Below are positions 1-10,061 of a DNA stretch of 64,000 nt, piece after piece. The DNA comes from VGBK01 sp964354255. GTDB lineage: Bacteria > Actinomycetota > Acidimicrobiia > Spongiisociales > UBA11373. The notes under the pieces are model-generated. The model was not told where the DNA came from. It did not search any database and saw only the letters and a list, made by a program, of their open reading frames with translations. The stretch spans positions 1-64,000 of the forward strand of contig CAYGYX010000004.1 in assembly GCA_964354255.1 (NCBI GenBank), given 5' to 3'. The first letter of the stretch is position 1, and each line of letters starts with the position of its first letter. The translations under genes and the position numbers were made by a program.

Positions 1-2204
1 AGCAGGAACCCGAGCGGGATGCCGAGAACCCACCCGAGGACCGCCTGCACGACGCTCTCCGCCGCAAAGGCTCGGCGGATGTCGCGGGCACGCGCCCCGA
101 GGCAGCGCAGGATGCCAATCTCGCGGGTGCGTTCGATGACGTTCATCGTGATCGCGTTGACGAGGCCGACCATGCCGATCGCCACCACCACACCGCCGAC
201 CATGATGATCATGTTGAGGATGGCGTTGTTGGCCGCCTGGTTCTCGGCCTTGAGCGAGTGGAGCTTCTCGGGTGCGACCCGGTAGCCCGCGGCGGTGAGC
301 GCGTCCTCGACCGCGTTCGTGGAGCGGTCGATGGCACCGTCGTCATCGGGGGTCATCGACAACCAGAGCATGTTCGTGGCATCCCCCCACCCGGCAGCTT
401 CTTGCAGCCAACTGAGGGGCACATAGAACGCCCGTCCGCCGCCTTGTTGGCTACGGTCGATCCCGACGATCTGCAGGTCCATCTCCCCGCCGGCCGTGGT
501 GATGGTGACGGTGTGACCCGGTTCGAGGCCATTCTCGCGCGCCACGTTCGGCCCGACGACGGCTACCGGGGCGCCTTGCTGGGCTTCCTCGGCGCTGTAC
601 CAGCGCCCGGCGCGCAACTCCGGGCGGTAGAGCGCCGTGTCCGTCATCCCGAACACGGAGTACACCTCGGCGGCGTACTCGATCGTGTTGAGGAGGACCG
701 GTTCGACCCGCTCGACGCCGGTCGTTTCGCCGGCGATCTCGCGGGCGGCGGCGTCGAGCCGCGGAGCGCCGGCCGGTGCGTACATGCTCGCATCCCAGGC
801 AATGACGGAGTAGTCCCTCTCCAGCGCCCGCCCGAACGAGACCGCCATGTTGAGGAACCCCAGCGCGGTCGCTACCGCGAGCGCGATCTGAAGGGTCGTC
901 GCTGCCGTCCGGCGCTTGTTGCGCACCAGATTCCGGGCGCCGAGCCTGAGGGTGCGGGGGAGCATCCGGCCCTGCACGAGGAACCGGTCGATGGGCGACA
1001 CGCCGAAGGTAACGGCTGCACCGTGGCTCTGAAGAGCGTCGCGGACGGGGATGCGCAGCGCCCGCCGGAGTGCCGGCACGGAGGCCCCGACCGTCAGGAC
1101 TACGGCGAACGCGGCGCTGAACCCGACGACGGGGAGGCTCACCGCGAAACGACCCGGCACGCCGAGGACGCTGCTCGTGACGAAGTTGGCGATCAGGTGG
1201 GCGAGCGCGATGCCGATCGGCACGCCGACCAGGACGCCGAAGACCGCGAGGTAGAGCGCGGCGCGGAGGAAGACGCCGGCTATCTGACGGCGCCGGCCGC
1301 CGATCGCCTTCATCACGCCGATCTCGGCCGTCTGCTCCGCCATGACGGTGTTCATCGTGTTGGCGATAAGGAACACCGCGGTGATCAGGGCGAGCCCAGC
1401 CAGGACGTACACGAAGGTGGTCATCTGGTGGGCGAACACCCGGCCCGGCCAGTCGCCCTCGTCACGGGTCACGGGCAGGTCGGTGAGGATACCGGGCCCG
1501 ACGTTCGTGTCGAGCCAGGTGCGCAGGCGCGTCACCGTCGCGTCCACCGCGCCCGGCCCTGTGTCGTCGAGCCGGAAGGCGAGGCTGTTCACCCCGGAGA
1601 CGCCGGCGAGCGCACGCACGGTCTCGTTCGTGGCGTAAAGGATGAGCTGCTTAGGGTTGTTCCACGGTCCCTGCCGGAAGGCGAGGCTGCGGGCAACTCC
1701 AGACACCTCGAGCGACGCGACAGATCCGTCGGCGGCGACGAGGCGAAGCTGGTCGCCGCCGTCGAGGTTGACATCGACGGTGGCGGCGTTGCTGTCGTCG
1801 GCGAGCACCTCGGCGCCCGTCGGCCGAGCGCCCCCCGTAACCCGTGCGACGTCGATCGACTGCCGTGTGAAGTCGTCAACGCCCCACAGGGTCGCCGGGA
1901 CGCGACGGTCGCCGATCAGCGCCCGAGTGGAGTACGTCACGCGCGCGCTGACCGCTTCGACGTTGGGGATGGCGGCGAGCTCGCGGCCGGTGTCGTCGTC
2001 GAACGCCATGTCGCGCACAGCCAGCGTGAGGTCATACAACTGGGCTTCGCGGACTTCGGCGCTCATGGTGTGATCGATCAGGCTCGGAACGGCGAGCATC
2101 CCGATGCCCGCCACCGCCAGGGCGATCGTGGCGGAGGTCAGGATCGAGCGGGCGCGCCGTCGACCGAGATCGCGCCACGCCTTGCGAGCCAACGTCGTGC
2201 CCAT
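1..2204 (-). CDS. ABC transporter permease, FtsX/MacB type (3' end beyond window)
   Basis: Reverse-strand frame open from an ATG at 2204 to the window edge, about 734 codons without a stop. The start has a strong GAGGAGGG ribosome-binding site and lies 3 nt after the ATPase stop codon. The protein begins with a short basic stretch and a membrane segment, then a MacB-like extracytoplasmic domain. A first FtsX domain follows at roughly residues 290-420, with the motif EIGVMKAIGGRR, then a second extracytoplasmic domain and a second FtsX domain near the edge with EIGILRCLGARARDI. Two FtsX domains in one chain is typical of actinobacterial exporters of the lipoprotein/macrolide-peptide class. It works with the downstream-numbered ATPase at 2208-2888. 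The substrate cannot be told from sequence; the TetR in the operon suggests an inducible export function (inference). Confidence 0.93.
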   Translation of the reverse strand, partial: MGTTLARKAWRDLGRRRARSILTSATIALAVAGIGMLAVPSLIDHTMSAEVREAQLYDLTLAVRDMAFDDDTGRELAAIPNVEAVSARVTYSTRALIGDRRVPATLWGVDDFTRQSIDVARVTGGARPTGAEVLADDSNAATVDVNLDGGDQLRLVAADGSVASLEVSGVARSLAFRQGPWNNPKQLILYATNETVRALAGVSGVNSLAFRLDDTGPGAVDATVTRLRTWLDTNVGPGILTDLPVTRDEGDWPGRVFAHQMTTFVYVLAGLALITAVFLIANTMNTVMAEQTAEIGVMKAIGGRRRQIAGVFLRAALYLAVFGVLVGVPIGIALAHLIANFVTSSVLGVPGRFAVSLPVVGFSAAFAVVLTVGASVPALRRALRIPVRDALQSHGAAVTFGVSPIDRFLVQGRMLPRTLRLGARNLVRNKRRTAATTLQIALAVATALGFLNMAVSFGRALERDYSVIAWDASMYAPAGAPRLDAAAREIAGETTGVERVEPVLLNTIEYAAEVYSVFGMTDTALYRPELRAGRWYSAEEAQQGAPVAVVGPNVARENGLEPGHTVTITTAGGEMDLQIVGIDRSQQGGGRAFYVPLSWLQEAAGWGDATNMLWLSMTPDDDGAIDRSTNAVEDALTAAGYRVAPEKLHSLKAENQAANNAILNMIIMVGGVVVAIGMVGLVNAITMNVIERTREIGILRCLGARARDIRRAFAAESVVQAVLGWVLGIPLGFL

Positions 2205-2207
2205 TGA

Positions 2208-2888
2208 TCAGACCCTCCTCGAGTCGCCCACGACGAGGCCGTCGCGGATCGTCACGACTCGCGGCGAGCACTCGGCGAGGCCGTTGTCGTGGGTCACGTA
2301 CACGATCGTGGTCCCGGCATCGTTCAGCCGGGTGAGCAGGTTGAACATCTCGCTGGCGGTTTCGCTGTCGAGGTTGCCGGTGAGTTCGTCGCCCATGAGG
2401 ATCGGCGGGTCGCTCGCCAGGGCACGGGCGATCGCCACCCGCTGCTGCTCGCCGCCCGACAGCTCGACGGGCAGGTGGTGAGCCTTGTCCGCCAGGCCCA
2501 CCAGGTCGAGATTGTGCAGGGCTCGCGCCTCCCTACCCCGCGCCGTCCCGACTCGGGCGAACTCCATCGGCAGCAGGGCGTTCTCGAGTGCGGTGAGTGT
2601 GGGGAGGAGCTGGAAAAACTGGAAGACGATGCCGATGTGCCGGCCTCGCCAGGTCGCCAGTTCCTCCTCGCTGAGGGTGTCGATGCGCTGCCCGGTGACC
2701 GTCACGGTGCCTGCAGTGGGCCGATCGATCCCGCAGGCGAGATTCAGGATCGTGGTCTTGCCGCTTCCGGATGGGCCGACGATCGCCACCATCTCCCCGG
2801 GCTCGATGACGAGGTCGACACCCCGCAACGCCCGGTAGGAGAGCTTGCCTGTGCGGTACTCCTTCTCGACACCGGCCAGCCGGATCAT
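2208..2888 (-). CDS. ABC transporter ATPase, MacB/LolD family
   Basis: 226 aa, a full-length single nucleotide-binding domain. Walker A is GPSGSGKTT near residue 40, the signature is LSGGEQQRVAIARA, and Walker B reads MGDELTGNLD, with Leu where the family usually has Pro (DEPTGNLD). The acidic D and E pair is retained, so activity is expected. It powers the FtsX-type permease encoded immediately after it (stop and permease ATG separated by 3 nt). Its ATG overlaps the stop of the 62-aa ORF (ATGA), so translation is probably coupled through the tetR-small ORF-ATPase-permease operon. Confidence 0.95.
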   Translation of the reverse strand: MIRLAGVEKEYRTGKLSYRALRGVDLVIEPGEMVAIVGPSGSGKTTILNLACGIDRPTAGTVTVTGQRIDTLSEEELATWRGRHIGIVFQFFQLLPTLTALENALLPMEFARVGTARGREARALHNLDLVGLADKAHHLPVELSGGEQQRVAIARALASDPPILMGDELTGNLDSETASEMFNLLTRLNDAGTTIVYVTHDNGLAECSPRVVTIRDGLVVGDSRRV

Positions 2889-3073
2889 GGCGTTCCTCTC
2901 TCGGCAAGCAGCGCGCTGTGAATCGTCTGTAACCCGATGGCGGCCGGCAGAGTCGGCAGCACCGGGAGGCCGCCCCGTGCCATGGCGGATGACCCCACGG
3001 CCAGGTCGATCATCCCGAGCACGGACGTCCCGCTCCGAGGTCTCTGCGTGCCCATTGCCCCAAAGCCTGTCAC
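2885..3073 (-). CDS. small protein between TetR and ABC ATPase, unknown function
   Basis: 62 aa. The GTG start overlaps the tetR stop (GTGA) and the stop overlaps the ATPase start (ATGA). A spurious frame would not be expected to fit the gap exactly at both ends, so I regard it as translated. The N-terminal third is polar and Gly/Arg-rich. The middle (about residues 18-48) is mildly hydrophobic with Gly, Ala, Leu and Pro, but is not a clear transmembrane helix. I recognise no domain. Possible roles are a small subunit of the transporter, a modulator of the repressor, or only a translational coupler. Confidence 0.55.
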   Translation of the reverse strand: MTGFGAMGTQRPRSGTSVLGMIDLAVGSSAMARGGLPVLPTLPAAIGLQTIHSALLAERGTP

Positions 3074-3819
3074 GGCTGGCTCTCCTCTCCGGTTCCGTGA
3101 TCGACTTGACTCTGCTGCGCCCCTCTGGCGGCTACGACTTCAGCGAACCCACGGGCGAGGGCCCGGAGGCCGAACTCGAACTCGGTCTCGAAGTCCATGA
3201 GGTGTCCTTCGGTGACCGCCCGAATGAGATTCGGGGACTCTGCCTCGTCCAGCGACTCCCGCAGATGCCGCAGCTGCACATGCGGATCGTGCTCCGGTCC
3301 CGACGGGTATTGGACCTGTCGGAGAACCGAAGCGGTGATGAAGGTGGAGAAGACGTCTATGGCAGCGACGCCCTCCGCCGGAGTGAGGCCGCTCCGGATG
3401 AGGGCGCCGAGCATGACGTCGGCCGGTTTCGAAGCGGCGGGCGTGGCGACGGGCCGGGCCACCAGAAGAGGGATGGCATGGGGATGGCACAGCAGGACCG
3501 TGCGAAGAAGCCGGCCGGCGGCCACCACTAGATCGTCCAGGGAAGGCGGTATCTCGAACGAAGCCACGGGAAGGTCGATATTCACCGCTTCGACGATGGC
3601 GTCGAGGAGCGCCGCCTTGTTGGGCAGGTAGTAGTAGATGGCCATGGGATCGATGCCAAGCGTGGCCGCCAGGCGGCGCATGGACAGGGATGCAAGCCCC
3701 TCCCGGTCGACCAGGGCCAGGGCTGCGCTCACAATCCGGTCCCGACTCAACGGCTCGCTGGGGGGACGGCGCCGGGTTGACTGCCGGGTGCCTTCTGATC
3801 GCCTCGTGTCTGATGTCAC
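3070..3819 (-). CDS. TetR family repressor with tetracycline-repressor-like C-terminal domain
   Basis: 249 aa. The helix-turn-helix lies at about residues 30-75, with LSMRRLAATLGIDPMAIYYY, a typical TetR recognition-helix region. The C-terminal half resembles the TetR_C ligand-binding and dimer domain. The GTG start at 3819 is supported by AGGAAGGGG about 8 nt upstream. Just upstream of that lie three perfect 13-bp inverted repeats that are the obvious operators, so autorepression together with the downstream ABC exporter is likely. The ligand is unknown. The gene heads the operon, and its stop overlaps the next start. Confidence 0.93.
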   Translation of the reverse strand: MTSDTRRSEGTRQSTRRRPPSEPLSRDRIVSAALALVDREGLASLSMRRLAATLGIDPMAIYYYLPNKAALLDAIVEAVNIDLPVASFEIPPSLDDLVVAAGRLLRTVLLCHPHAIPLLVARPVATPAASKPADVMLGALIRSGLTPAEGVAAIDVFSTFITASVLRQVQYPSGPEHDPHVQLRHLRESLDEAESPNLIRAVTEGHLMDFETEFEFGLRALARGFAEVVAARGAQQSQVDHGTGEESQP

Positions 3820-3843
3820 GCCGGTCCCCTTCCTGAGGCTGTT

Positions 3844-3891
3844 TCTACTGTGTAGAGAGTTCTACGCAGTAGAGTACGTCTACGGCGTAGA
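3844..3891. promoter_or_regulatory. three tandem TetR operators, TCTAC-N3-GTAGA
   Basis: Perfect 5-bp inverted repeats with a 3-nt spacer occur at 3844-3856 (TCTACTGTGTAGA), 3861-3873 (TCTACGCAGTAGA) and 3879-3891 (TCTACGGCGTAGA). Centres are 17 and 18 bp apart, so three dimers would lie at less than two helical turns from each other. The array ends 25 bp upstream of the tetR GTG start. The half-sites are identical while the spacers differ, as expected for a selected protein-binding site. Confidence 0.85.
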
Positions 3892-4067
3892 ACTGTCAAG
3901 GCCCTTCTGGCATCGGACAAGCCAACATCGCCGAAAGCGTCGTTCACGGCGATCGACACGAGGGAGGGCGGAGCCCCAACAGAGGCACTAGCGGGCAAGC
4001 GCCATCGTCGGGGCCCAGCCAACCCTCACGTCTCCAGCCCCCCTCCGGTTGTGTCACTGCTGGTTGA

Positions 4068-4073
4068 TAGCTT
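4068..4073 (+). promoter_or_regulatory. -10-like TAGCTT before DUF222-HNH gene
   Basis: TANNNT hexamer ending 5 nt before the GTG at 4079, with no Shine-Dalgarno sequence between. It fits the leaderless-start pattern seen elsewhere in this window, though the gap is on the short side. Confidence 0.4.
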
Positions 4074-4078
4074 GAAGT

Positions 4079-5200
4079 GTGGCCATCCCGGCCGAGCATT
4101 CGGCTCCCCCCGACCAGGTTGATACGGCTCCCGTCGACTGGCTGGGCGACGGCGAACTGGTGCCCGAGTTGCAGCGGCTGCAGCGCATCATCACCCGCGC
4201 CCAGGCGCGAACCGCTGAGATCATTGCCACCGCTCATCGCCGCGGGGTGCCCCAGGCGCAGGGTTTCGCCTCCCCCACCGCCTGGCTCATCGCCGTCACC
4301 GGCGACCCACCGGCGGTGTGCCGCAGTCGGGTGCGGGTGGCTTTCAGCTTGCGGGGGATGCCCCACACCGCTGCCGCGTTCGCCCAAGGGGAGCTGTCCG
4401 AGCCCAGGGTACGGTTGCTGGTCGACGCCTGCGCATCCTCCCCTGAGGTGTTCACCCGCGACGAGCCGCTGCTGGTCTCCCAGGCTCGTTCTCTCTCTGC
4501 CCGGGCCTTCCCCAAGGCTCTGTCCCACTGGCGGCGCCTCGCCGACCCCGACGGCGCCCAAGCCGACGCCGGCCGGGCCTTCTTCCGCCGCCGCCTGTGG
4601 GTGTCGGCCACCTGGGCGGGCATGGTCCGCCTCGACGGCGATCTGGACCCGGAGAGCGGCGCCGTGGTCATGCAGGCAGTCGGCTCGCTGGCCGAGCCGT
4701 GGGCCCTGGAGCCCGGCGACACCCGGAGCCCCCAACAGCGGCGGGCCGACGCCCTGGTGGAGATCTGCCGCCGCCATCTCGACTCCCCGGACCGGCCCCG
4801 GCAAGGAGGAGAACGGCCCCACCTGGTGCTCACCCTCAGCCCCGGCGACCTGGCCGGCGACGGCGTGGTCGATCTGGATACCGGGCCCATCCCGGCTGAA
4901 GCAGCACGCCGCCTCGCTTGCGATGGCAACCTCACCCCCGTCCTGCTCGACGGCCACGGCCGCCTGGTGGCCGTCGGACGGCGCACCCGGGTGGTGCCCC
5001 CGGCCCTGCGAAGAGCCCTCAACCATCGGGACCAGCACTGCACCCATCCCGGCTGTGACGTCCCCGCCCGCTGGTGCGACGCCCACCACCTCCACCACTG
5101 GGCCCGGGGCGGCAACACCGAAGCCGCCAACCTGCGGCTGCTGTGCCGGAGACATCACCGGATCGCCCACGATCACCGGCCGGTTCCGCGACGGGAATGA
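4079..5200 (+). CDS. DUF222 and HNH endonuclease domain protein (13E12 repeat family)
   Basis: 373 aa. Residues about 15-270 match the DUF222 helical domain that is multiplied in actinobacterial genomes (13E12 family). The C-terminus carries an HNH nuclease fold: a Cys pair in CTHPGCD, the HNH histidines in CDAHHLHHW, the asparagine in NTEAANL, and a final CRRHHR. All metal and catalytic positions appear intact. The family is often dispersed and is thought to be mobile or self-propagating, but no repeats or att sites flank this copy. Transcribed alone, convergent with the YdeI-like gene. Confidence 0.9.
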   Translation: MAIPAEHSAPPDQVDTAPVDWLGDGELVPELQRLQRIITRAQARTAEIIATAHRRGVPQAQGFASPTAWLIAVTGDPPAVCRSRVRVAFSLRGMPHTAAAFAQGELSEPRVRLLVDACASSPEVFTRDEPLLVSQARSLSARAFPKALSHWRRLADPDGAQADAGRAFFRRRLWVSATWAGMVRLDGDLDPESGAVVMQAVGSLAEPWALEPGDTRSPQQRRADALVEICRRHLDSPDRPRQGGERPHLVLTLSPGDLAGDGVVDLDTGPIPAEAARRLACDGNLTPVLLDGHGRLVAVGRRTRVVPPALRRALNHRDQHCTHPGCDVPARWCDAHHLHHWARGGNTEAANLRLLCRRHHRIAHDHRPVPRRE

Positions 5201-5209
5201 GTCGCGGCT

Positions 5210-5787
5210 TCAGTCCGGCCGGATCGCCACCCCTCGGGCCGCAGCAACCACTGCGGCCACACGAGCCGCCCGGGTCTGATGGCGCTTGGCCGACAGCACC
5301 CAGTACAGGTACTGCTTCCGTAGCGAAGCTGCCATCGCGGCGAACCCCTCAGCCGCGCCCGGCACCACCGCCAGTGCCCCGGCCAGATCCCCGGGCATCG
5401 CCAGCGCCTCGACCCGATCGAGCAGCTCCCAGGAGCCGTCGCCCATCGCCGCCTCCACCTTGGCCAGGCCGGCGGGGGCCATCAGTCCTGCCCGTTGCAG
5501 GCGCCCCACCCGCGCCTTGTTGGACTGCGACCAGATGCTCCCCGGCCGCCGCGGGGAGAACCACTGCTCGTACCGCCGGTCGTCCAGGCGGTGCATCCGG
5601 CTGTCGATCCACCCGAAGCAGAGCGCCTCCTCGACCGCCTCCTCATAGGTTGGGCCGGGAGCCCCCGAATGCTTCTTGGCGACCACCACCCACGCCCCGT
5701 CGGAGTCGCCGTCGTGGGCGGCCAGCCAGGACCGCCACTCCGCCCGGCTCGCCGGGGCCAGCCGGGGAGCCTGAGCCCCCTCGGCCC

Positions 5788-5791
<4 letters not shown>
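5210..5791 (-). CDS. YdeI/OmpD-associated family protein
   Basis: 193 aa. Motifs EALCFGWIDSRMHRLDDRRYEQWFSPRRPGS and WSQSNKARVGRL in the first half are characteristic of the YdeI/OmpD-associated (bacteriocin-protection) family, whose biochemical function is poorly defined. The GTG start overlaps the uvrB stop (GTGA), so it is co-transcribed and translationally coupled with uvrB. That hints at a stress-related role but does not prove it. It ends 10 nt from the convergent DUF222-HNH gene. Confidence 0.85.
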
Positions 5792-7803
<2,012 letters not shown>

Positions 7804-7809
7804 CGGGTC

Positions 7810-7815
7810 ACCCTA
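7810..7815 (-). promoter_or_regulatory. TAGGGT -10 element of leaderless uvrB
   Basis: TANNNT hexamer, then exactly 6 nt, then the uvrB GTG. No Shine-Dalgarno sequence is present. Confidence 0.55.
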
Positions 7816-7823
7816 CCCCCTGC

Positions 7824-8411
7824 CTACCCGTACCACCCGAGGATCACATCCCATGCCCGCCGACACTCCTCCTCCAGGTGGATCAGGTCCCCTCCGTTGT
7901 CCACCACCAGGTCGGCCCGCGCCAGCCACTCGGCCCGCGACGGCTGAGCGCCCATCCGGCGAACCGCCTCCTCCGCGTTCATCCCCCGGGCCACCAGCCG
8001 GGTCAAGCGCAGGTCATCGGGGGCGTCGACCACCACCCAGCGCCACCCCGGCCCGAGCAGGTCGATGGGGAGAGGCATCTCCACCACCACCACCCCGGCG
8101 GCCGTCCCGGCCACTTCCTCGGCGAGCAGTTGGGCGATGGCGGGATGGGTTAGGGACTCCAGTTCGGCCAGGCCCACCGCATCCCGGAAGACGATCGCTG
8201 CCAGCGAAGGGCGGTCGATGCGCCCCCCCACGACTGCCGCCGGCCAGCGAGCAGACACGGCTGCCGCGGCGGACCCTCCCGGCTCGAGCACGCGGTGGGC
8301 GGCCCGATCGGCGGAGAGCACCGTGGCACCCAGGAGGGAGAACACGGCAGCCGCGGCGCTCTTGCCGCTGCCGATGCCCCCGCCGAGCAGGACGCGTACC
8401 GGATCCGTCAC
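7824..8411 (-). CDS. coaE: dephospho-CoA kinase
   Basis: 195 aa. Final step of CoA synthesis: phosphorylates the ribose 3'-OH of dephospho-CoA. The P-loop GGGIGSGKS is at residues 9-17, and the conserved region ESLTHPAI and the C-terminal lid segment are present. The open frame extends far upstream (to 8927) through rpsA, but family length and the TAACGT hexamer 7 nt before the GTG at 8411 set the start there. It ends 20 nt before uvrB. Confidence 0.95.
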   Translation of the reverse strand: MTDPVRVLLGGGIGSGKSAAAAVFSLLGATVLSADRAAHRVLEPGGSAAAAVSARWPAAVVGGRIDRPSLAAIVFRDAVGLAELESLTHPAIAQLLAEEVAGTAAGVVVVEMPLPIDLLGPGWRWVVVDAPDDLRLTRLVARGMNAEEAVRRMGAQPSRAEWLARADLVVDNGGDLIHLEEECRRAWDVILGWYG

Positions 8412-8418
8412 CAGGGGA

Positions 8419-8424
8419 ACGTTA
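8419..8424 (-). promoter_or_regulatory. TAACGT -10 element of leaderless coaE
   Basis: TANNNT hexamer with a 7-nt gap to the coaE GTG and no ribosome-binding site between. This chooses the short start over the long frame. Confidence 0.5.
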
Positions 8425-8450
8425 CCGCCCCGCCCTGGGCCCGGACGCGA

Positions 8451-8477
8451 CGACCCGCCCGGCGAGCGGGCGGGTCG
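8451..8477 (-). terminator. GC hairpin downstream of rpsA
   Basis: Perfect 10-bp stem (CGACCCGCCC / GGGCGGGTCG) with a 7-nt loop, 21 nt after the rpsA stop and before the coaE promoter element. There is no U-tract, so it may be a Rho-independent-like GC terminator or an RNA 3'-end stabiliser. Confidence 0.6.
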
Positions 8478-8497
8478 AAGGGCCGGCGACCGGGCGC

Positions 8498-9967
8498 CTA
8501 CTTGCGACCGATCCCCTTCTCCTTGAGCTCCTGCAGGATGGCCTCCAGCGAAGCGTCGGCGTTGAAGGCCGGCTGCGGCTCCGCTGCCTCCTCTTCGCGC
8601 TGGAACTCCTTGCGCTGGCGCCGACGCGGGGGCCGGTGATCCTCGGCCACCCACTGGGAGCGCTGGGACCACTCGGTGGTGGCCTGCTTGATGGAGAGGC
8701 TGATCCGGCGCCGTTCGCCGTCGATCTCGGTGATCTTCACCTTCACCTCTTGGCCGACCGACAACTCCAGTTCCGGGCTCTCCACATGGTGCATGGCGAT
8801 CTCGGAGACGTGCACCAGGCCCTCCACCCCGTCGGTGACCGACACGAAGGCCCCGAACGGCACGGTCTTGGTCACCTGCCCATCCACGACGTCGCCGACG
8901 TTGTGCGCCGTCGAGAATGACTCCCACGGGTCTTCGCGAGTCTGGCGCATCGACAGGGAGATCCGCTCCCGGTCGCGGTCGACCTCCAGCACCTTGACCA
9001 TCACCTCGTCGCCTACCGACACCGCCTCACCGGGATGGCTGACGTGCTGCCAGGACAGCTCCGAGACGTGCACCAGGCCGTCCATGCCCCCCAGGTCGAC
9101 GAAGGCACCGAAGTTCACCACCGAGGAGACCACGCCCTTGCGGATCTCCCCCGGCTCCAACCCGTCGAGGAAGGCCTGGCGCTGCTCGGCCTGCTCCTCT
9201 TCGAGATAGGCCCGGCGGGAGAGCACCACGTTGTTGCGGTTCTTGTCGAGCTCGATGACCTTGGCTTCGAGGGTGGTGCCCACGTATGGCTGCAGGTCGC
9301 GGACCCGGCGCAGCTCTACCAGCGAGGCGGGCAGGAAGCCCCGCAGGCCGATGTCCACGATCAGGCCGCCCTTGACCACCTCGATCACCTGCCCGGTCAC
9401 GGTGCCTGCCTGGCGCATGATCTCCTCGATGCGGCCCCAGGCGCGCTCGTACTGGGCGCGCTTCTTGGAGAGGATGAGCCGCCCTTCCTGGTCCTCCATC
9501 TGGAGAACCAGGGCCTCGATCGCGTCCCCCACCTGCACCACATCGCCGGGGTTGACGTTGTTGCGGATGGACAGCTCGGCGACCGGGATGACTCCCTCCG
9601 ACTTGAAGCCGATGTCCACGAGCACCTCATCGGGATCGACGCGGACCACGGTGCCGCTGACCAGGCTGCCCTCCTTGAACTCGACCACGGTGCGCTCCAC
9701 CGCCGCGGCGAAGTCCTCGGCCGAGAGGCTGCCGGACAGGTCATCGGCGGGGGCCGCGGCCTCAGCCACAGCCACCGGGACCTCGACGGGCTCGGGGGCA
9801 GCGGCCACCTCAGGGGCAGCGGCCACCTCTTCGGCGGCGATCACCTCGGGGGCAGCGGCCACCTCTTCGGCGGCGATTGGGGTGGGGGCGGTTTCTTCGC
9901 TGGCCGCTATCGCCTGCTCGCCGGCTGATTCCAGCGGGGCAGGCGCGTCGTGGATATCGTCGGTCAT
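8498..9967 (-). CDS. rpsA: 30S ribosomal protein S1
   Basis: 489 aa. Binds mRNA on the small subunit. Residues 1-85 form an acidic Ala/Glu/Pro/Val-rich leader containing a 12-residue tandem repeat. Four S1 domains follow at about 98-165, 185-250, 270-340 and 357-427, each with the GxxVxG...GAFVDLG...GLVHVSE pattern most complete in the third and fourth, and then a charged tail. Four domains is the usual number outside Proteobacteria. The ATG at 9967 is preferred over the frame's GTG at 10021 because AGGAG lies upstream of it and homologues begin near here. The roughly 60-nt leader contains a perfect 6-bp hairpin (GCGTCC/GGACGC). Confidence 0.96.
   Translation of the reverse strand: MTDDIHDAPAPLESAGEQAIAASEETAPTPIAAEEVAAAPEVIAAEEVAAAPEVAAAPEPVEVPVAVAEAAAPADDLSGSLSAEDFAAAVERTVVEFKEGSLVSGTVVRVDPDEVLVDIGFKSEGVIPVAELSIRNNVNPGDVVQVGDAIEALVLQMEDQEGRLILSKKRAQYERAWGRIEEIMRQAGTVTGQVIEVVKGGLIVDIGLRGFLPASLVELRRVRDLQPYVGTTLEAKVIELDKNRNNVVLSRRAYLEEEQAEQRQAFLDGLEPGEIRKGVVSSVVNFGAFVDLGGMDGLVHVSELSWQHVSHPGEAVSVGDEVMVKVLEVDRDRERISLSMRQTREDPWESFSTAHNVGDVVDGQVTKTVPFGAFVSVTDGVEGLVHVSEIAMHHVESPELELSVGQEVKVKITEIDGERRRISLSIKQATTEWSQRSQWVAEDHRPPRRRQRKEFQREEEAAEPQPAFNADASLEAILQELKEKGIGRK
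9794..9877 (-). repeat. 36-nt-period tandem repeat inside rpsA
   Basis: A 29-nt sequence is repeated exactly at 9813-9841 and 9849-9877, period 36 nt (12 codons), with a partial third copy from 9794. It encodes the Ala/Glu-rich AAPEV-EVAA leader of S1 and is likely prone to slippage in multiples of 12 codons. Confidence 0.8.
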
Positions 9968-10033
9968 GGGTTGGGTTGTCTCCTGGAAGTTGGACTTCCC
10001 GGCGTCCGTCGGGGGACGCACGAGAGCGGCCGA

Positions 10034-10039
10034 AGGCTA
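10034..10039 (-). promoter_or_regulatory. TAGCCT -10 candidate for rpsA
   Basis: TANNNT hexamer about 66 nt upstream of the chosen rpsA ATG, in the 94-nt gap to polA. It implies a leader of about 60 nt. Confidence 0.35.
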
Positions 10040-10061
10040 ACACACCGAGTGAGCGGTGCCG

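Noticed and set aside
258..2207. 649-codon plus-strand open frame opposite the FtsX permease
   Set aside because: Highly Gly/Arg/Asp/His-rich translation without domains; the minus strand encodes a clear two-FtsX permease with a good ribosome-binding site. Similar long antisense frames over uvrB, dnaE, ileS and the mur genes were rejected for the same reason.
3816..4022. 68-codon minus-strand frame covering the TetR operators
   Set aside because: It runs through the three operators and has no ribosome-binding site or TANNNT element; the operator explains the sequence better.
4079..5200. Mobile element around the DUF222-HNH gene
   Set aside because: No terminal repeats, target duplications, integrase or tRNA junction are visible next to it.
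8412..8927. 172-codon N-terminal extension of CoaE
   Set aside because: The extension overlaps rpsA coding sequence, has no domain, and CoaE is normally about 200 aa; TAACGT-N7-GTG marks the proper start.
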